Of a stretch of 64,000 nucleotides of DNA, positions 43,749-53,810 are shown in pieces. Numbering within the stretch: the first letter of the stretch is position 1; each line of letters begins with the position of its first letter. The translations under genes were made by a program, and so were the position numbers. The notes under the pieces are model-generated. The model made no database searches and had not been told where the DNA came from. It saw nothing but the letters and a program-made list of their open reading frames with translations. Source of the DNA: Phytopythium helicoides (taxonomy: Eukaryota > Oomycota > Peronosporomycetes > Pythiales > Pythiaceae); assembly GCA_024867545.1 (NCBI GenBank), contig JANFNE010000007.1:1240001-1304000 (forward strand), read 5' to 3'.

Positions 43749-45969
43749 CTACGCTACAACCGCATTGGGATACGGAGAAATGTAGCCGCAGTCACCACGT
43801 GTGCCAAAGTTTCCGTCGCCATCAGAGCTCAGGAAATAGCTGAAGCAATTGCATGTGCCCTTTGTTCGATCTGTCAGCATCGTTCTATTTGTTAGTACGT
43901 ACAACTCAGAGGTTCCGCGGATCATAAGAGTCTCGTACCGCAAACCCCTCGAGCTGAGCACTCAAGATTCGACTTTGTACCTTTGACAACGTTGTCGGTG
44001 ACGAAAATCGCTGCGTTTGACGACGTTAAAGTGAGACTGTTGCTCGCAATGGTCATTGGTGGCAAGTCGCCTTGCATGAACGTGAACTCCACGGTTGTTA
44101 CTGCAGCATACCACGTTAACTGTTGTCATGAAGCAGCCAGGCGAGTGAGCACGCACCGACAGCAGTGGTTGCTCCACACACAGTGGTTGCTCCACCAGCA
44201 ATGGTCACCAATACTTTTCTGACAGAAGTTAGTTTTTCCAGAGCTGACTTGACTTGGGCTGCAGTCGCACTAAAAGATATCCCAGTGGTAGTTTGTTGTC
44301 GGAACTTTAGTGAGAACGTTCCACCATCAGCTAGACACGAGATGCTCTGCTTCTCATTAACAGTGCCAGACTCATACGGGTCGGATCCTGTCGGGCAGTA
44401 GTTTGTTAAGCAATCGTACGCGCCAGTTTCGCCGAAGGCATCCTCGTAAGGCCCAAAGTACGTGTTCTTGATGCAGTCACAGCCTTGGATCTTGTTATAA
44501 TCCCATGTTGATGGTGTGTTTAGTGTGTTTCCATACGTCACTCCAAGCAAATCGCCTGTGGACGAAGTGGCAGCAAGAGCCAATTGCTGCATTGTCTTGC
44601 ATGTTCCACGGCCATTACACGTGCTTGAGGTTCCTGGGCATCGAAGCATGTCACAAGCAGAGCCTGTGAACGGTGCTAGGCAGGTGCACACTCCAGTCTT
44701 GGTGTCGCAGGTACCTTTATTGGAGCATGGAGCCGCGGCGTGTGCCGTGTCTGGCGCTGTAGCACCGTCAAACCAAGCAGCGCCACTCGGACAAGTGCGG
44801 ATTGTACAGTCCATGCCTGTGAACCCGGTGTAGCACTGGCAAGTGTAGGATGTTGCACCACTGCAAGTTCCTTTGCTATCACAGACGCCATTCGAGGTTG
44901 TAGGGCATGATGTGGCTGATCCGTATCCGCAGTCTCCAAGGTTTCCTTGCCCGCCGGCGCCATCGCTGCTACTGAATCCTGGGTAACACTTGCATACACC
45001 CGATGAAGTATCACAAGTGCCTCTATTGGAGCAGTCTGCCTCTTCTCGCGTGCCATCAACGCTCGCACCAACTCCATCGTAAACTCCAGATGCGCCACTG
45101 CTTGAAATTGAGAGTGTGCCTCCAGAAAGTCTATTCTGAATTTGCAAGGCTGGCAGATCCCCAGGGTTGTTGGTAAAAGTGATGGAGGTGGTTGCACCAT
45201 CCGCGTCGCAGATTGTCCCTCCTGAACCCGACAGCGTGACTGTAACTCCATTGATTGTATCGAGTTTTTCCAACGCAGCTTCCAATTGCGCTGGTGTTGT
45301 AGTTGGAGACAAATTCACAGTCGTCCGACGCCTGAATGTGAGAACGAAGGTCCCGGTGCATCCACTGCCACAGAGGCAATTCAGGTGCTGGACCTCGTTT
45401 ACCTGTCCTGTTGTCATGGGATCGTCGCCTTTTGGGCACGAGCGAAGAGAGCAGTCGAACCCTGAATACCCGTTGTCGCATTGGCAGCCGAAAATCTTGT
45501 CGGCATCCCAAAGCGAGTATGTAGTCGAGACAAAAAAGTTTGTGTTGTCCTGAATTTGTGCAGCATCTCGCATGCTCACGCATTTCCCGTTGGTGCATGT
45601 GGGGCACGACATTTTCTCGCACGCGACGCCTTCAAAACCAGTTTGGCACTTGCATACACCTGAGGATCGGTCGCAAGAGCCCATAGCTGAGCACTCGGCC
45701 AAATTGTGAGCTACATCAATGTCGGTCGCGTAGTCGGCCCACGCAATTCCCATCGGACACGAGAGGGACTCGCAGGTGACTCCCAAGTATCCTGGGAAGC
45801 AGTCGCAACGACCGGTCGATAAATCGCATGCTCCATGACCGCTACACCCTCCATTGCAGCCAATTGCTGACGCTAAGCGACCGTGGAGGATGATGAAGAC
45901 GGCGATCACAGCAGCCAGAGTCGAGTACACAAAACGCGATCGCCGCCGCATGCCTCGTAGCTTCACCAC
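43749..45969 (-). CDS. Secreted or membrane-anchored EGF-repeat protein
   Basis: Exons 45969-44157, 44100-43939 and 43870-43749 join in phase; 698 residues. A basic N-terminus and a hydrophobic segment (FVYSTLAAVIAVFIILHGRLASA) act as signal peptide or anchor. Many EGF-like Cys modules follow, such as CSGHGACDLSTGRCDCFPGY, CSAMGSCDRSSGVCKCQTGF, CSNKGTCDTKTGVCTC and, in the last exons, CSARGVC-DRTKGTCNC. Between modules lie non-EGF beta-rich segments (GTFVLTFRRRTTVNLSPTTT; GGTFSLKFRQQTTTGISF) that repeat, suggesting a composite unit. It is likely a surface or cell-wall protein. It is divergent from the coiled-coil gene, with 103 bp between start codons. Confidence 0.88.
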
Positions 45970-46072
45970 TTGCGATGAAGTTTTACCAGTGGTCGCGGGC
46001 TAGAATATCTCAGTAACGGATGAACCATCCTTTTGTTCATCGCCTCATCAAGTTTGTGTGGACTCGTCCAAA

Positions 46073-47281
46073 ATGCCTGCGGGGACTGCAGCAGCAGTTC
46101 TGGCCGACTACCAGCCGCTGAAGCACCTGCAGCATGCAAATTATCAGCTACGTGAAGAGAACCGGCAGCTTCGAGCACAGGTGCACGAGCTGTTGGAATG
46201 GAAAGAGCGCGCGGTGAGGCACATGGTAGCCCAGGAACCGAGACGTACAAAGGCTCAGCGGCAGCTTCGTGACGCGGCGAAGCTCCAACTCAAGCTAAAA
46301 GCAGTCGAGGAGTCGCTCCAAGAACGAGAAGAGCTGGAAGCAACGGCGATCGCCATGCAGCAAGACCAGCAGGCACTTCATCAGCGAATTGATGCTCTTG
46401 AGAGCGAGAATTTGTCTCTGCAAGACGGTATCGAGCAGCTTCGAGAGTCCGCCGAAAGCACTCGTCAACACCTTCGAGACCTTAGCGATGCCTTTCGCGT
46501 GCATCTGGAGAAGCTTGTTGCTATTCGAGAGAGCGTGGATCCGGTAATTTCGGCTTTGACGGATAATGGGAGCGATCAAACGAGGGTGGCAGCGACCACC
46601 ACTGATAGCTCGATTGCCACTGGCGTAGAGAGTCAAGAACTGGTAAAGTCCTCTTTCGGGGCGGATGCATCGACTGAATTGCCTCCAGTTCGTAGCAACG
46701 ATGATGTGGGTCAAGCCAATGCAGAATTGGTATGGTAGCGTTCTAGTTGAACGGTCCTTGTATCACAGCTCATCGTGTGCTTGATGCAGATCTCAGGACT
46801 GTCGGCGGTCTCGGAGAAGTGCCTTCTGTGGGTCCAAGAACACACGGAAGCGAGCTTTCAGCGGCACCAGCAGAAGGCAGCGCTCTTCGAGGCGCAGCAC
46901 GAGGAGCTGCTCAAGCTTCGAGCCCAACTGCACGCCAGACACGCATCAAGCCCTCCTGTCGGCACACTTGCGGCCGAGAACCAGCAGCAGGCGCTCGAGA
47001 TCGCGCGGTTGCAGCATGCAGCACACCAGCTCGAGAATGAGCGGGTCGAGGCCGAGCGAGCACTCGACGCATCAGTGCGGACGCACCGCGAGCTCGCCGG
47101 CCGAGTGCGCGAGCTGGCGCGCGAGGTCCGCCAGTTCCTGCGGCTCGTGCGCGGCGAGATCCGGCGCAAGTTTGGCTACGTGCCCGAGGCGATTGCACAC
47201 GCCGAGAGCTGGGCCCGAGTCGCCGAGGCACTCGACGCGCTGCTACGGTCCGGCGTGGCCGCGGGCGAGAGCAAGCAGTAG
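46073..47281 (+). CDS. Coiled-coil protein of unknown function
   Basis: Exons 46073-46729 and 46790-47281 are joined by a 60-nt GTATGG...TGCAG intron at phase 0; 382 residues. Most of the protein is heptad coiled coil (LKHLQHANYQLREENRQLRA; AAENQQQALEIARLQHAAHQ), interrupted by a Ser/Thr/Asp-rich loop before the intron. The C-terminal part, RQFLRLVRGEIRRKFGYVPE, is a less regular helix. No enzyme motif, signal peptide or membrane segment is seen. Fibrous coiled coils of this size often serve in cytoskeletal or ciliary assemblies, but nothing specific points there. Confidence 0.85.
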
Positions 47282-47550
47282 CTCCCGATGAATTGAAGTG
47301 GGTATGGTGTGACGTACATGAAAGACAACTTCAACGTGGTGGAGTGTCGGTCAAGTTCAGTTCCGGAATGCTCGTTGAAGCAAGAGTCAACACAGTCTGC
47401 GACGCGCTTCGATTACTATAATCACTGGCGATTACTTTCGTGTGGAAAGTAGGTCGGACAGCGAGGTGGTGAGCACGGCGACATGCTGTGTATATCAGCG
47501 CGCCTGCACGAGCGCCACGGAGCTGTCACCGCTGACTGATAAGCGCTGAA

Positions 47551-47588
47551 CTGCTGCTGAGACTGCTGCTGAGACTGCTGCTGAGACT
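47551..47588. repeat. 12-bp tandem repeat, three units
   Basis: CTGCTGCTGAGA is repeated three times without error, followed by CT. Confidence 0.8.
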
Positions 47589-48468
47589 CTGACACTTGCA
47601 GCTACGCAGCTAGGTACATGTAGAGAAAGCTCTGTCATAACAGTGCTCCATTCGTGTAGAGATTGGCTTGGAGAAGAAAGCCAGCGCCTCCGCCGCATAA
47701 AAAAATAGTAGCCATTCGTTGTGTCCTCGTTTCCACCGAAGCCCGTGGCCAGCGTCTCTCGAAAGATATCGCCTGCCCATCCTGGAACGTTCCGTGCGGA
47801 GAAAGCAGCAACGCTAGTGTGTCATTCCCGCTTGTCGAGCGCTCGTGTTGATGCCCTTGGCGTGCCTGTGGAAGTGCACATCCGTGCCTGTTACTGGAGA
47901 TGCGCTTGCGCCGGGGCATGAGGGTTTGCGCCACGCCGCGATAGTAATCGATGACGCCACGGCGGTGCTGTTTATTGAACACCAGGGGGCTGCGTAAGCG
48001 CTCACCGAAGGCGTCGCACCATGATGGATGCATCGCAACGAGTCAATGGCTCAGAGCGGCGTAGCTGCTGACGCCGATTACGCCGGCATCGTGCTCTCGC
48101 GCCAAGCGCGACTAAGAAAGAGATCGTCACTCCTGCGGGGGTTTACGCCGGACGTGCGGCTGGACGATGACGCCGCCTGAGTTGTTGGTCTGGCTGCAAT
48201 GCGCCATGGCCGGGCCATTTTTCAGCAGCAGCACCGCCGCCACGCGATAAATGACGGATAAATGACGGGCGGACCAGGCCGAGCCTGCCCGCTCCGGGAG
48301 CTCCGTACGTTCGTTTTTCCTGGTTTTGATGGACGCGCAGCGGGCAAGGGAGGCACGCGCCTGGACGCTCGAGCGCTCGGCTGCGTGGTTGCAGTGCCAC
48401 GGGGCTGCAGGTGCCCAGACTCGTCACACGGCGGCGTCTGCTCGGAGAGAGTGGCATCGCGGCGTGTT

Positions 48469-48486
48469 TCTCTTGGGATCAGTATA
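48469..48486 (+). promoter_or_regulatory. Recurrent motif, copy 4 (one mismatch)
   Basis: TCTCTTGGGATCAGTATA fits CACTTGNNNTCAGTAT with one substitution (CTCTTG). It lies 611 bp before the next plus-strand ATG. Confidence 0.4.
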
Positions 48487-48513
48487 TGCGGCACCGCCAC
48501 CCCGTAAACTACA

Positions 48514-48544
48514 CGTACGGTACATTTTTTTATCGTACCGTACG
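48514..48544. promoter_or_regulatory. Palindrome CGTACGGTAC/GTACCGTACG around a T-rich spacer
   Basis: A 10-bp perfect inverted repeat with an 11-nt spacer (ATTTTTTTATC) lies 28 bp after motif copy 4. GTACCGTAC occurs again at 48944-48952, just after motif copy 5. It may be a paired binding site. Confidence 0.45.
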
Positions 48545-48911
48545 CGAGATGTGTGGACTTGAATGGATCCGGCGCGACGCCGCGACCGACCAGGTGTATC
48601 CACGCTGGACGGCTGGAGGAGGAGGGATAGATGGAGGGGGGAAAAGCTGCGTCGGAACGCTTGCGCGTTGCGGGGGAAAGGTAGGTCCGCCAGAGTATAC
48701 AAAACCCCATACGATTTGGCGTCGGCCACGCGTCGCCAGGCTGCGACGGCGCCTTGTGTATGCAGTAAGTGCTGCTTACAGGAACATTCAGTCAGCCCTC
48801 GTTTTTCCACCAATCAGCGCGTCAAACCTACCCACAGCGGTAATAAACATCGGCAGGCGTTTATGCAAGCGCTGCGAAAGTAAACGGCCAGCGCCAGAGC
48901 AATCATTCGGT

Positions 48912-48929
48912 TGACTTGGTTTCAGTATA
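48912..48929 (+). promoter_or_regulatory. Recurrent motif, copy 5 (one mismatch)
   Basis: TGACTTGGTTTCAGTATA differs from the consensus only at the first base of CACTTG. It lies 168 bp before the ATG at 49097 on the same strand, a likely initiator position. Confidence 0.55.
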
Positions 48930-49096
48930 CATAGACCTCTTTAGTACCGTACTGTACCTAGTAGATGGAAAAAAGGCAACCAACCGGTCGCCCCACTTTC
49001 CAATTCGGCAGGCGAGAGGCACTCACCGTCCCAGGTGGCCTTCCGACTAAGGAGAAGGTGCATTTTCTAGGGCAACCTGCTAGGTGACGAGCGCTG

Positions 49097-50662
49097 ATGG
49101 GCGAGTCGCTGTCGATGCGCGCGCCGTCGCCGGTGGCCGCGGAGCTCGAGGCGGAGCCGGAGGCCGCGCTGATGACGCAGGACAAGCCGCAGCTGGAGCA
49201 GCTGCTGCTCAACCACATCCGCTTCGCGCGCGCCTTCAAGAAGAACGACACGGCGCTCATCGTGCCCTTTTTGGCGCGCGACGTGTGCATGCGCACCATG
49301 GACGGCGCCGAGCTGCAGGGCCAGCCGGCAGTGCTCGCGCACCTCGTGGGGGCGCGCATGGCCAAGCTCAGCGCCAACTTGCACGTCAAGGGCTGTCCGT
49401 CGCGCACGGGCCCGTGGCAGTCGTCGTTCGTGTACGAGCACGGCATGTTGTTCAAGGACCCGCTGTACATTGAGGTGATTGACTGGGAGACGCCGACGGT
49501 CGTCAAGGCCATCGCGCACGTCCCACTGCCGGACGCCAAGGGCAACAAGTCCTTCCAGGAGTTCCTGCACGGCAAGCAGCACAAGATCCGCAGCTCGTTC
49601 GGCGACGCGCGGAGATCCGTGGCGGGAGACGCATCCGACGACGACTCGAGCAGGAGCAGCAGCATGGGCATCGAAGACGAACATGACAGCGACGCTGACA
49701 TGCGACGCAGCGAGTTCGACCTCTCGGGCAGCTCGCGTGGACGGTCCAGCCAGCCAGAGGAAGAGGCTGTGTCGCCCGCTCGCGATAGCTTCATGCGGCT
49801 GTCTGTGTGCAACAACAAGAACACCAAGAAGGCAGCGGTGCTCCGGACCATGAAGTCCATCGAGGCCGCGGCGGCGGCTTCCCAGTCGATTGTGACGCGT
49901 CGTCAACGCGCGTCCAGCGGCGACACCATCAGCACTAGCAGCCAGGAGACGTTGGCGCCAACCTCACCGTTCGACGACGACGCCCTGCTCTACGTGCTGG
50001 CAGAGATCTCGGTCACGACGGAACTGACCCCCATCCGCAAGCGCAAGCACGTGAACCCGTTCGTCGTGCTGCACTCTGTATCCACCGGTGCGGTGTGGAA
50101 GAGCCCCATTCTCAAGCGGGTGCAGTCTCCGCGGTGGAACCGCATCCCGATGACGCTGCCAATCCGGTCGATCGATGACGTCCTAGAAGTGAGCTTGTGG
50201 GACCAGGCTTTCATCCGCTCGACCAAGATTGCTTCGGCCAAGTTTGCCGTCTCGCAGCTGCTCAAGGGCGACGCTGCATACCTCGCAAATGTCGAGCTGG
50301 AGCGTCTCGAGTACGCTGACAAGAGCATCAGTGTGCACCCGGCCGAGGAGCCGACGATCCAGATCCAGCTCGATTTCCGTCGCCGGCTCAAGGTGGACCG
50401 CAACAACATGACTCTATTCGAGACACACTTGAGCTCCGGCAGCGAGGACGAAGGCGAGTTCATCAGCGGCAGGTCGCTTTCCCGCCAGTCGTCCGGCAGC
50501 TCTGCTGATGCCCAGCCAATGTCTACCCAGACCTCGATCAGCCTCTACTGCTCCGTCGATGACATGAGCGTCGCCGGATTCCTGACACGCTTCGTGCTCG
50601 TGACGCTGCTGGCTTGGGCCGCCTTCTACTACCACATGTACGTCCGGGGCCGCGATGAGTAA
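49097..50662 (+). CDS. NTF2/SnoaL-like plus C2-like domain protein with C-terminal membrane anchor
   Basis: Single exon, 521 residues. Residues about 30-150 (LLLNHIRFARAFKKNDTALI, FLARDVCMRTMDGAELQGQP, VYEHGMLFKDPLYIEVIDWE) have the helix-then-curved-sheet layout of SnoaL/NTF2-like domains. A disordered Ser/Asp-rich middle follows. Residues about 305-420 (NPFVVLHSVSTGAVWKSPIL, PRWNRIPMTLP, VLEVSLWDQ) resemble a C2 domain, with the usual target-change-P-x-W-N pattern. A single hydrophobic helix (FLTRFVLVTLLAWAAFYYHM) lies 8 residues before the end, so it is a probable tail-anchored protein facing the cytosol. I know no family with this exact order. The function may be lipid transfer or membrane tethering (inference). 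Confidence 0.85.
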   Translation: MGESLSMRAPSPVAAELEAEPEAALMTQDKPQLEQLLLNHIRFARAFKKNDTALIVPFLARDVCMRTMDGAELQGQPAVLAHLVGARMAKLSANLHVKGCPSRTGPWQSSFVYEHGMLFKDPLYIEVIDWETPTVVKAIAHVPLPDAKGNKSFQEFLHGKQHKIRSSFGDARRSVAGDASDDDSSRSSSMGIEDEHDSDADMRRSEFDLSGSSRGRSSQPEEEAVSPARDSFMRLSVCNNKNTKKAAVLRTMKSIEAAAAASQSIVTRRQRASSGDTISTSSQETLAPTSPFDDDALLYVLAEISVTTELTPIRKRKHVNPFVVLHSVSTGAVWKSPILKRVQSPRWNRIPMTLPIRSIDDVLEVSLWDQAFIRSTKIASAKFAVSQLLKGDAAYLANVELERLEYADKSISVHPAEEPTIQIQLDFRRRLKVDRNNMTLFETHLSSGSEDEGEFISGRSLSRQSSGSSADAQPMSTQTSISLYCSVDDMSVAGFLTRFVLVTLLAWAAFYYHMYVRGRDE

Positions 50663-51046
50663 CTTTGCGTGACCGACCAGTAATTTATCGGCCGCCCGGA
50701 CGCGCGACACGTTGGACACCTCCAGAGAGAGCGTTGAGAGCATCACGAGGGATCCTTCCTCGATCTTCTTGCACCCGTAATTTATGATCAACAAAGACAC
50801 TTAGAATCCTAAATCGTCTCCCATTCCCATCACAAACACAACCATCCATCCATTCAGGAGAACTCGTGGCAAGCAGCTCGTCTTCAGGCCACAAGTCCCG
50901 GCCAAGAAGATCTCATCTTCGCGCTCGTGTCCCATTCCGCAGCCAAGTCTGTCCGCCATCCACGCTTACGCCACGCCTCGCGAATCACGATTACTCCTGA
51001 GACCCGCGTTGTCTCATGGGTCCCACGCTGCTTCTGGCCAATCCGA
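50663..51046. other. Intergenic, convergent genes
   Basis: 384 bp lie between the stop of the C2 gene and the stop of the Nudix gene. No coding pattern or repeat is evident. Confidence 0.5.
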
Positions 51047-52305
51047 TCAAATGAACACGGGGCGGAACGAGCTGTGGGTCAGGTGCAGCAGCGGCGTAAA
51101 CATGTCCTCCCGGGTCTTGAGCTCGGCCCATGGCACCCAGCTCCAGCCCTCGCACTTGTGAGGCTCCATGTTCTTGGCCGTCTGCGTGTCGTCCACCTCG
51201 GCTTGCATGAGGATTGTGATGTAGTGCTTGTCTGCGAGCGCGGGGAATCAAGCGAGGGCGCGTGAGCTATCTATCAGCAGGGTAAACAAACGGGTGCGGG
51301 CACGCGCACAAACATCGAGTGCCCATCGTCCGCACCTTCCTCCTCCATCGGGTCGTTCGTGACGTGTGCAAACTTTGGCGCCGAGATATCCAGGTCTGCG
51401 TGGTAAGCACGTCGATAATCATGCGTAGCGACTAGAAATGCAATCAACGACGCAACACGCACCCGTCTCTTCCTTGACCTCGCGGACCGCGCAGTCCTCC
51501 CACGACTCGTACATCTCCAGGTGGCCGCCTGCAGGATCAACAAACCGATCCAAGAGAGCAGGTGAGGTTGACGCGTCGGGGCGGGACCCAGAGTGGAGGG
51601 CATCCGACGCACCTGGTAACGCCATCTTGCCCTCGCCGTGGGACCCCTTGCGCCGGCCGATGAGGACGCAGTTCGGGTGCATCTTGGACATGAGCAGCAC
51701 ACCCACGCCGACTCGCACGACTGTCTTCTGCTCCTTGAGGCGCTTGTAATCAGCCTGCAGCGTCGCAAAGCTAATCGCCTCGCGTCCATTAGACTCGAAG
51801 GATCTGTCAGCCATCGAGCCAATTCCATCGCCGCACCGTTCGTTGTCACCCTTGTCGTGTGACTCGAGAAAGCTGATGATCTCGTCCAGGTTGGACGTGG
51901 AGCTGAGCTCGCTCCAGTGGCTCGCCTGGCTGATCTGGCTCAGTTGGCTCACGGGCTCGAACGGCGCGTCGGCGTCAAAGTCCCCGGGCCACATGGAGCT
52001 CGACTCACTGTCCTCTTCCTCGGTTGTCACGCCCATGGACAGCGCCGAGTCCGGCCTGCTCGCCTCAGCAGGCTGCGGCACTGGCGCAGCTTCTCCCTGG
52101 CTGCACGACTAGCAGATGCCAAAAAAGTCCTCAGCACCAGGACAAAGTTTCCGGTGATGGAGGAAAAGTGCAAGTCCGCTACCTCTCCGACGCTGAGCTG
52201 GCTGGAGCTGAGCAGCGAGTCGTCTCGGTCAATGTACCGCATGAGCAGCACCTTCATCTTGGCGTTCTCGCGCGCCTGCAAATCCTCGCCATGAGCCGTT
52301 TTCAT
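51047..52305 (-). CDS. NUDT15-like Nudix hydrolase
   Basis: Five exons in phase (52305-52183, 52108-51613, 51528-51463, 51395-51310, 51226-51047) give 316 residues. The first 130 residues are an acidic Ser-rich extension absent from bacterial and animal relatives. The catalytic part starts [36 protein letters not shown]. The Nudix box is complete: [20 protein letters not shown], split by an intron after the first Gly. The C-terminus [11 protein letters not shown] and [13 protein letters not shown] also fits the NUDT15/MTH2 group, which hydrolyses (oxidised) nucleoside triphosphates to monophosphates. The acceptor of the last intron could be placed otherwise. ATG 52305 is the most upstream start in this frame set. 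Confidence 0.85.
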
Positions 52306-52323
52306 TTCTGCTTGAAAAAAAAA

Positions 52324-52506
52324 CTAAGCCAAGGTCTCCGCTCCAACCGTGAGGATGAGCTTGCGCTTGGCGTCCTGCAGCGCCTGCCGGCTCTCGGCCA
52401 GCTCCTCCTCGGCGTCACGAAGCGTGCGGCGCTTCTTCTTGGCGCCGTGGGGCGACGATGGCGTCGCCTGGGGCGCTCGCGGCGGCAGCGGCGGCGTCGG
52501 CGTCAT
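52324..52506 (-). CDS. Possible short upstream exon or ORF
   Basis: A 60-codon frame (PPLPPRAPQATPSSPHGAKK, then a basic helix ELAESRQALQDAKRKLIL) ends 18 bp before the Nudix start, next to a T9 tract and CAAGCAG. It looks like real protein, a basic plus coiled-coil helix. I could not find a donor that joins it in phase to the Nudix exons, so it may be a mis-phased first exon, an upstream ORF or a separate gene. Confidence 0.3.
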   Translation of the reverse strand: MTPTPPLPPRAPQATPSSPHGAKKKRRTLRDAEEELAESRQALQDAKRKLILTVGAETLA

Positions 52507-52637
52507 GGTAATTTACAGCTAGTGATGAGCTCGAAAAAGGCGATATGGAGACCAACACTCTACGGGTCGTCATGGAGGTTGCGAGAAGGTGTTGTGGCAT
52601 TCGCTTCAACATGCACGCGTCTGCACATGGCTACAGT

Positions 52638-53598
52638 CTACAGGTCGTCCTCGATGCTCATTGTGTCGAGCATGAGGCCCGAGGGGGACTTGGAGTCACT
52701 CTCGCTCGCTTGGTGCGAGCTCTGGAAGCTCACGGACGCGGAGAACCGCATGATCTTCCCTCGTGATCCACTGCTGCAACTGCTGGCGGTGGCTGAAGGC
52801 TCTGGTGCCGGCGCCTTCTTCCTCCACGTCTCGCGGGCGTGGTTCTCGACTAGAAATCGCACGAGCTGGTCGTTCGCGAGCTGCTGCTGTTCCGAGTTGC
52901 TCTGGAGGCAGATGGATTCCTTTGCGCACTTGAGCGGCATCTCATCGTTCTAAGGGATCAATTGGTCAGCCGACAGGTTAGACTCGAGTGAATGAATGCA
53001 AAACCACAAACCAGCGCGATGGCGTTCACGTCGGCGCCGTACAGCACTAGTAGATACGCGATGCCATATAGATTCCTGCTGCATGCGATGTGGAGTGCCG
53101 TGAAGAGGTCGCCCTTGCGCTGCAAGTTAACGTCCACTCCGTTGTCCAGCAGGAACCGGATCAGCGACTGAGCGTGGGAGTCGCCCTCGTCGTCGTTTGA
53201 ACAGATCGCATCAACCGTATCGTGGAGAATGTTGCGCATGGCTGCGTGCTGCAGGTCAAAACCGTTCTCGATCATGAGCCGGAGGATGTCGAGGCGATGA
53301 GAAGCACACGCTGCGCGGAACATGCGCACCAAGTGGAACGCCAACACGTCGCCCTGATAGACACCAAACCAGTGACGAGCTAGAATTTTGATCGAGGTGA
53401 AGGGCTTTATAGGGACCACTGTACCTTGGAGATGTGTTTGAGGCAGACCTGGAGCGCTCGAAACTCGCCTCTGGAAGCATAGTCGACCAGCAGCTTCCCA
53501 TTCGCAACGACGTTGGCCGCCGACTCGGGGTCGACGCTCTGAAGCCGCTTAAACCGCTCCATCTCTTCCGTCGGGCTTGCAGCGCATCGGAACGCCAT
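52638..53598 (-). CDS. Small ankyrin-repeat protein
   Basis: Exons 53598-53425, 53353-53012 and 52949-52638 join at phase 0; 275 residues. The start MAFRCAASPTEEMERFKRLQ is followed by ankyrin repeats (GKLLVDYASRGEFRALQVCL; GDLFTALHIACSRNLYGIAY with LLVLYGADVNAIAL). The C-terminal 100 residues are polar and Ser-rich and lack repeats, with a short helical part (NSEQQQLANDQLVRFLVENH). It is not closely related to the large ankyrin paralogues: it has introns and irregular repeats. Likely a soluble adaptor. Confidence 0.8.
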
Positions 53599-53810
53599 AA
53601 TCGCTAGAGTCTCTGATGTGTTCGAGTCGAGCGTAGCGCTGGTGTATCTTTCTTCGTTTGCGACTGTTCAAGTCCCAAATCGAGTGATGGTGCTTCAACG
53701 TACAATCCATGAGCTGCCACAAGACGATCATTTGAACACGCTTTGGTACTTTGTACTCATCACAGAGCCAACGCCTTAAGTTTGGAGCATCCTATCCTTA
53801 CTTGACATCA

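Larger units (their letters stand above)
47282..49096. other. Long intergenic region with repeats and motif copies 4 and 5
   Basis: In 1.8 kb no frame shows family resemblance or consistent coding character. It contains three tandem copies of CTGCTGCTGAGA (47551-47588), a palindrome (48514-48544) and two copies of the recurrent motif (48469, 48912). The right third is the presumed promoter of the NTF2-like/C2 gene. Confidence 0.6.

Noticed and set aside
48222..48710. A 162-codon minus ORF in the long intergenic region
   Set aside because: Pro/Arg/Ser-rich with no family resemblance; overlaps the motif and palindrome, so it is probably chance in GC-rich DNA.
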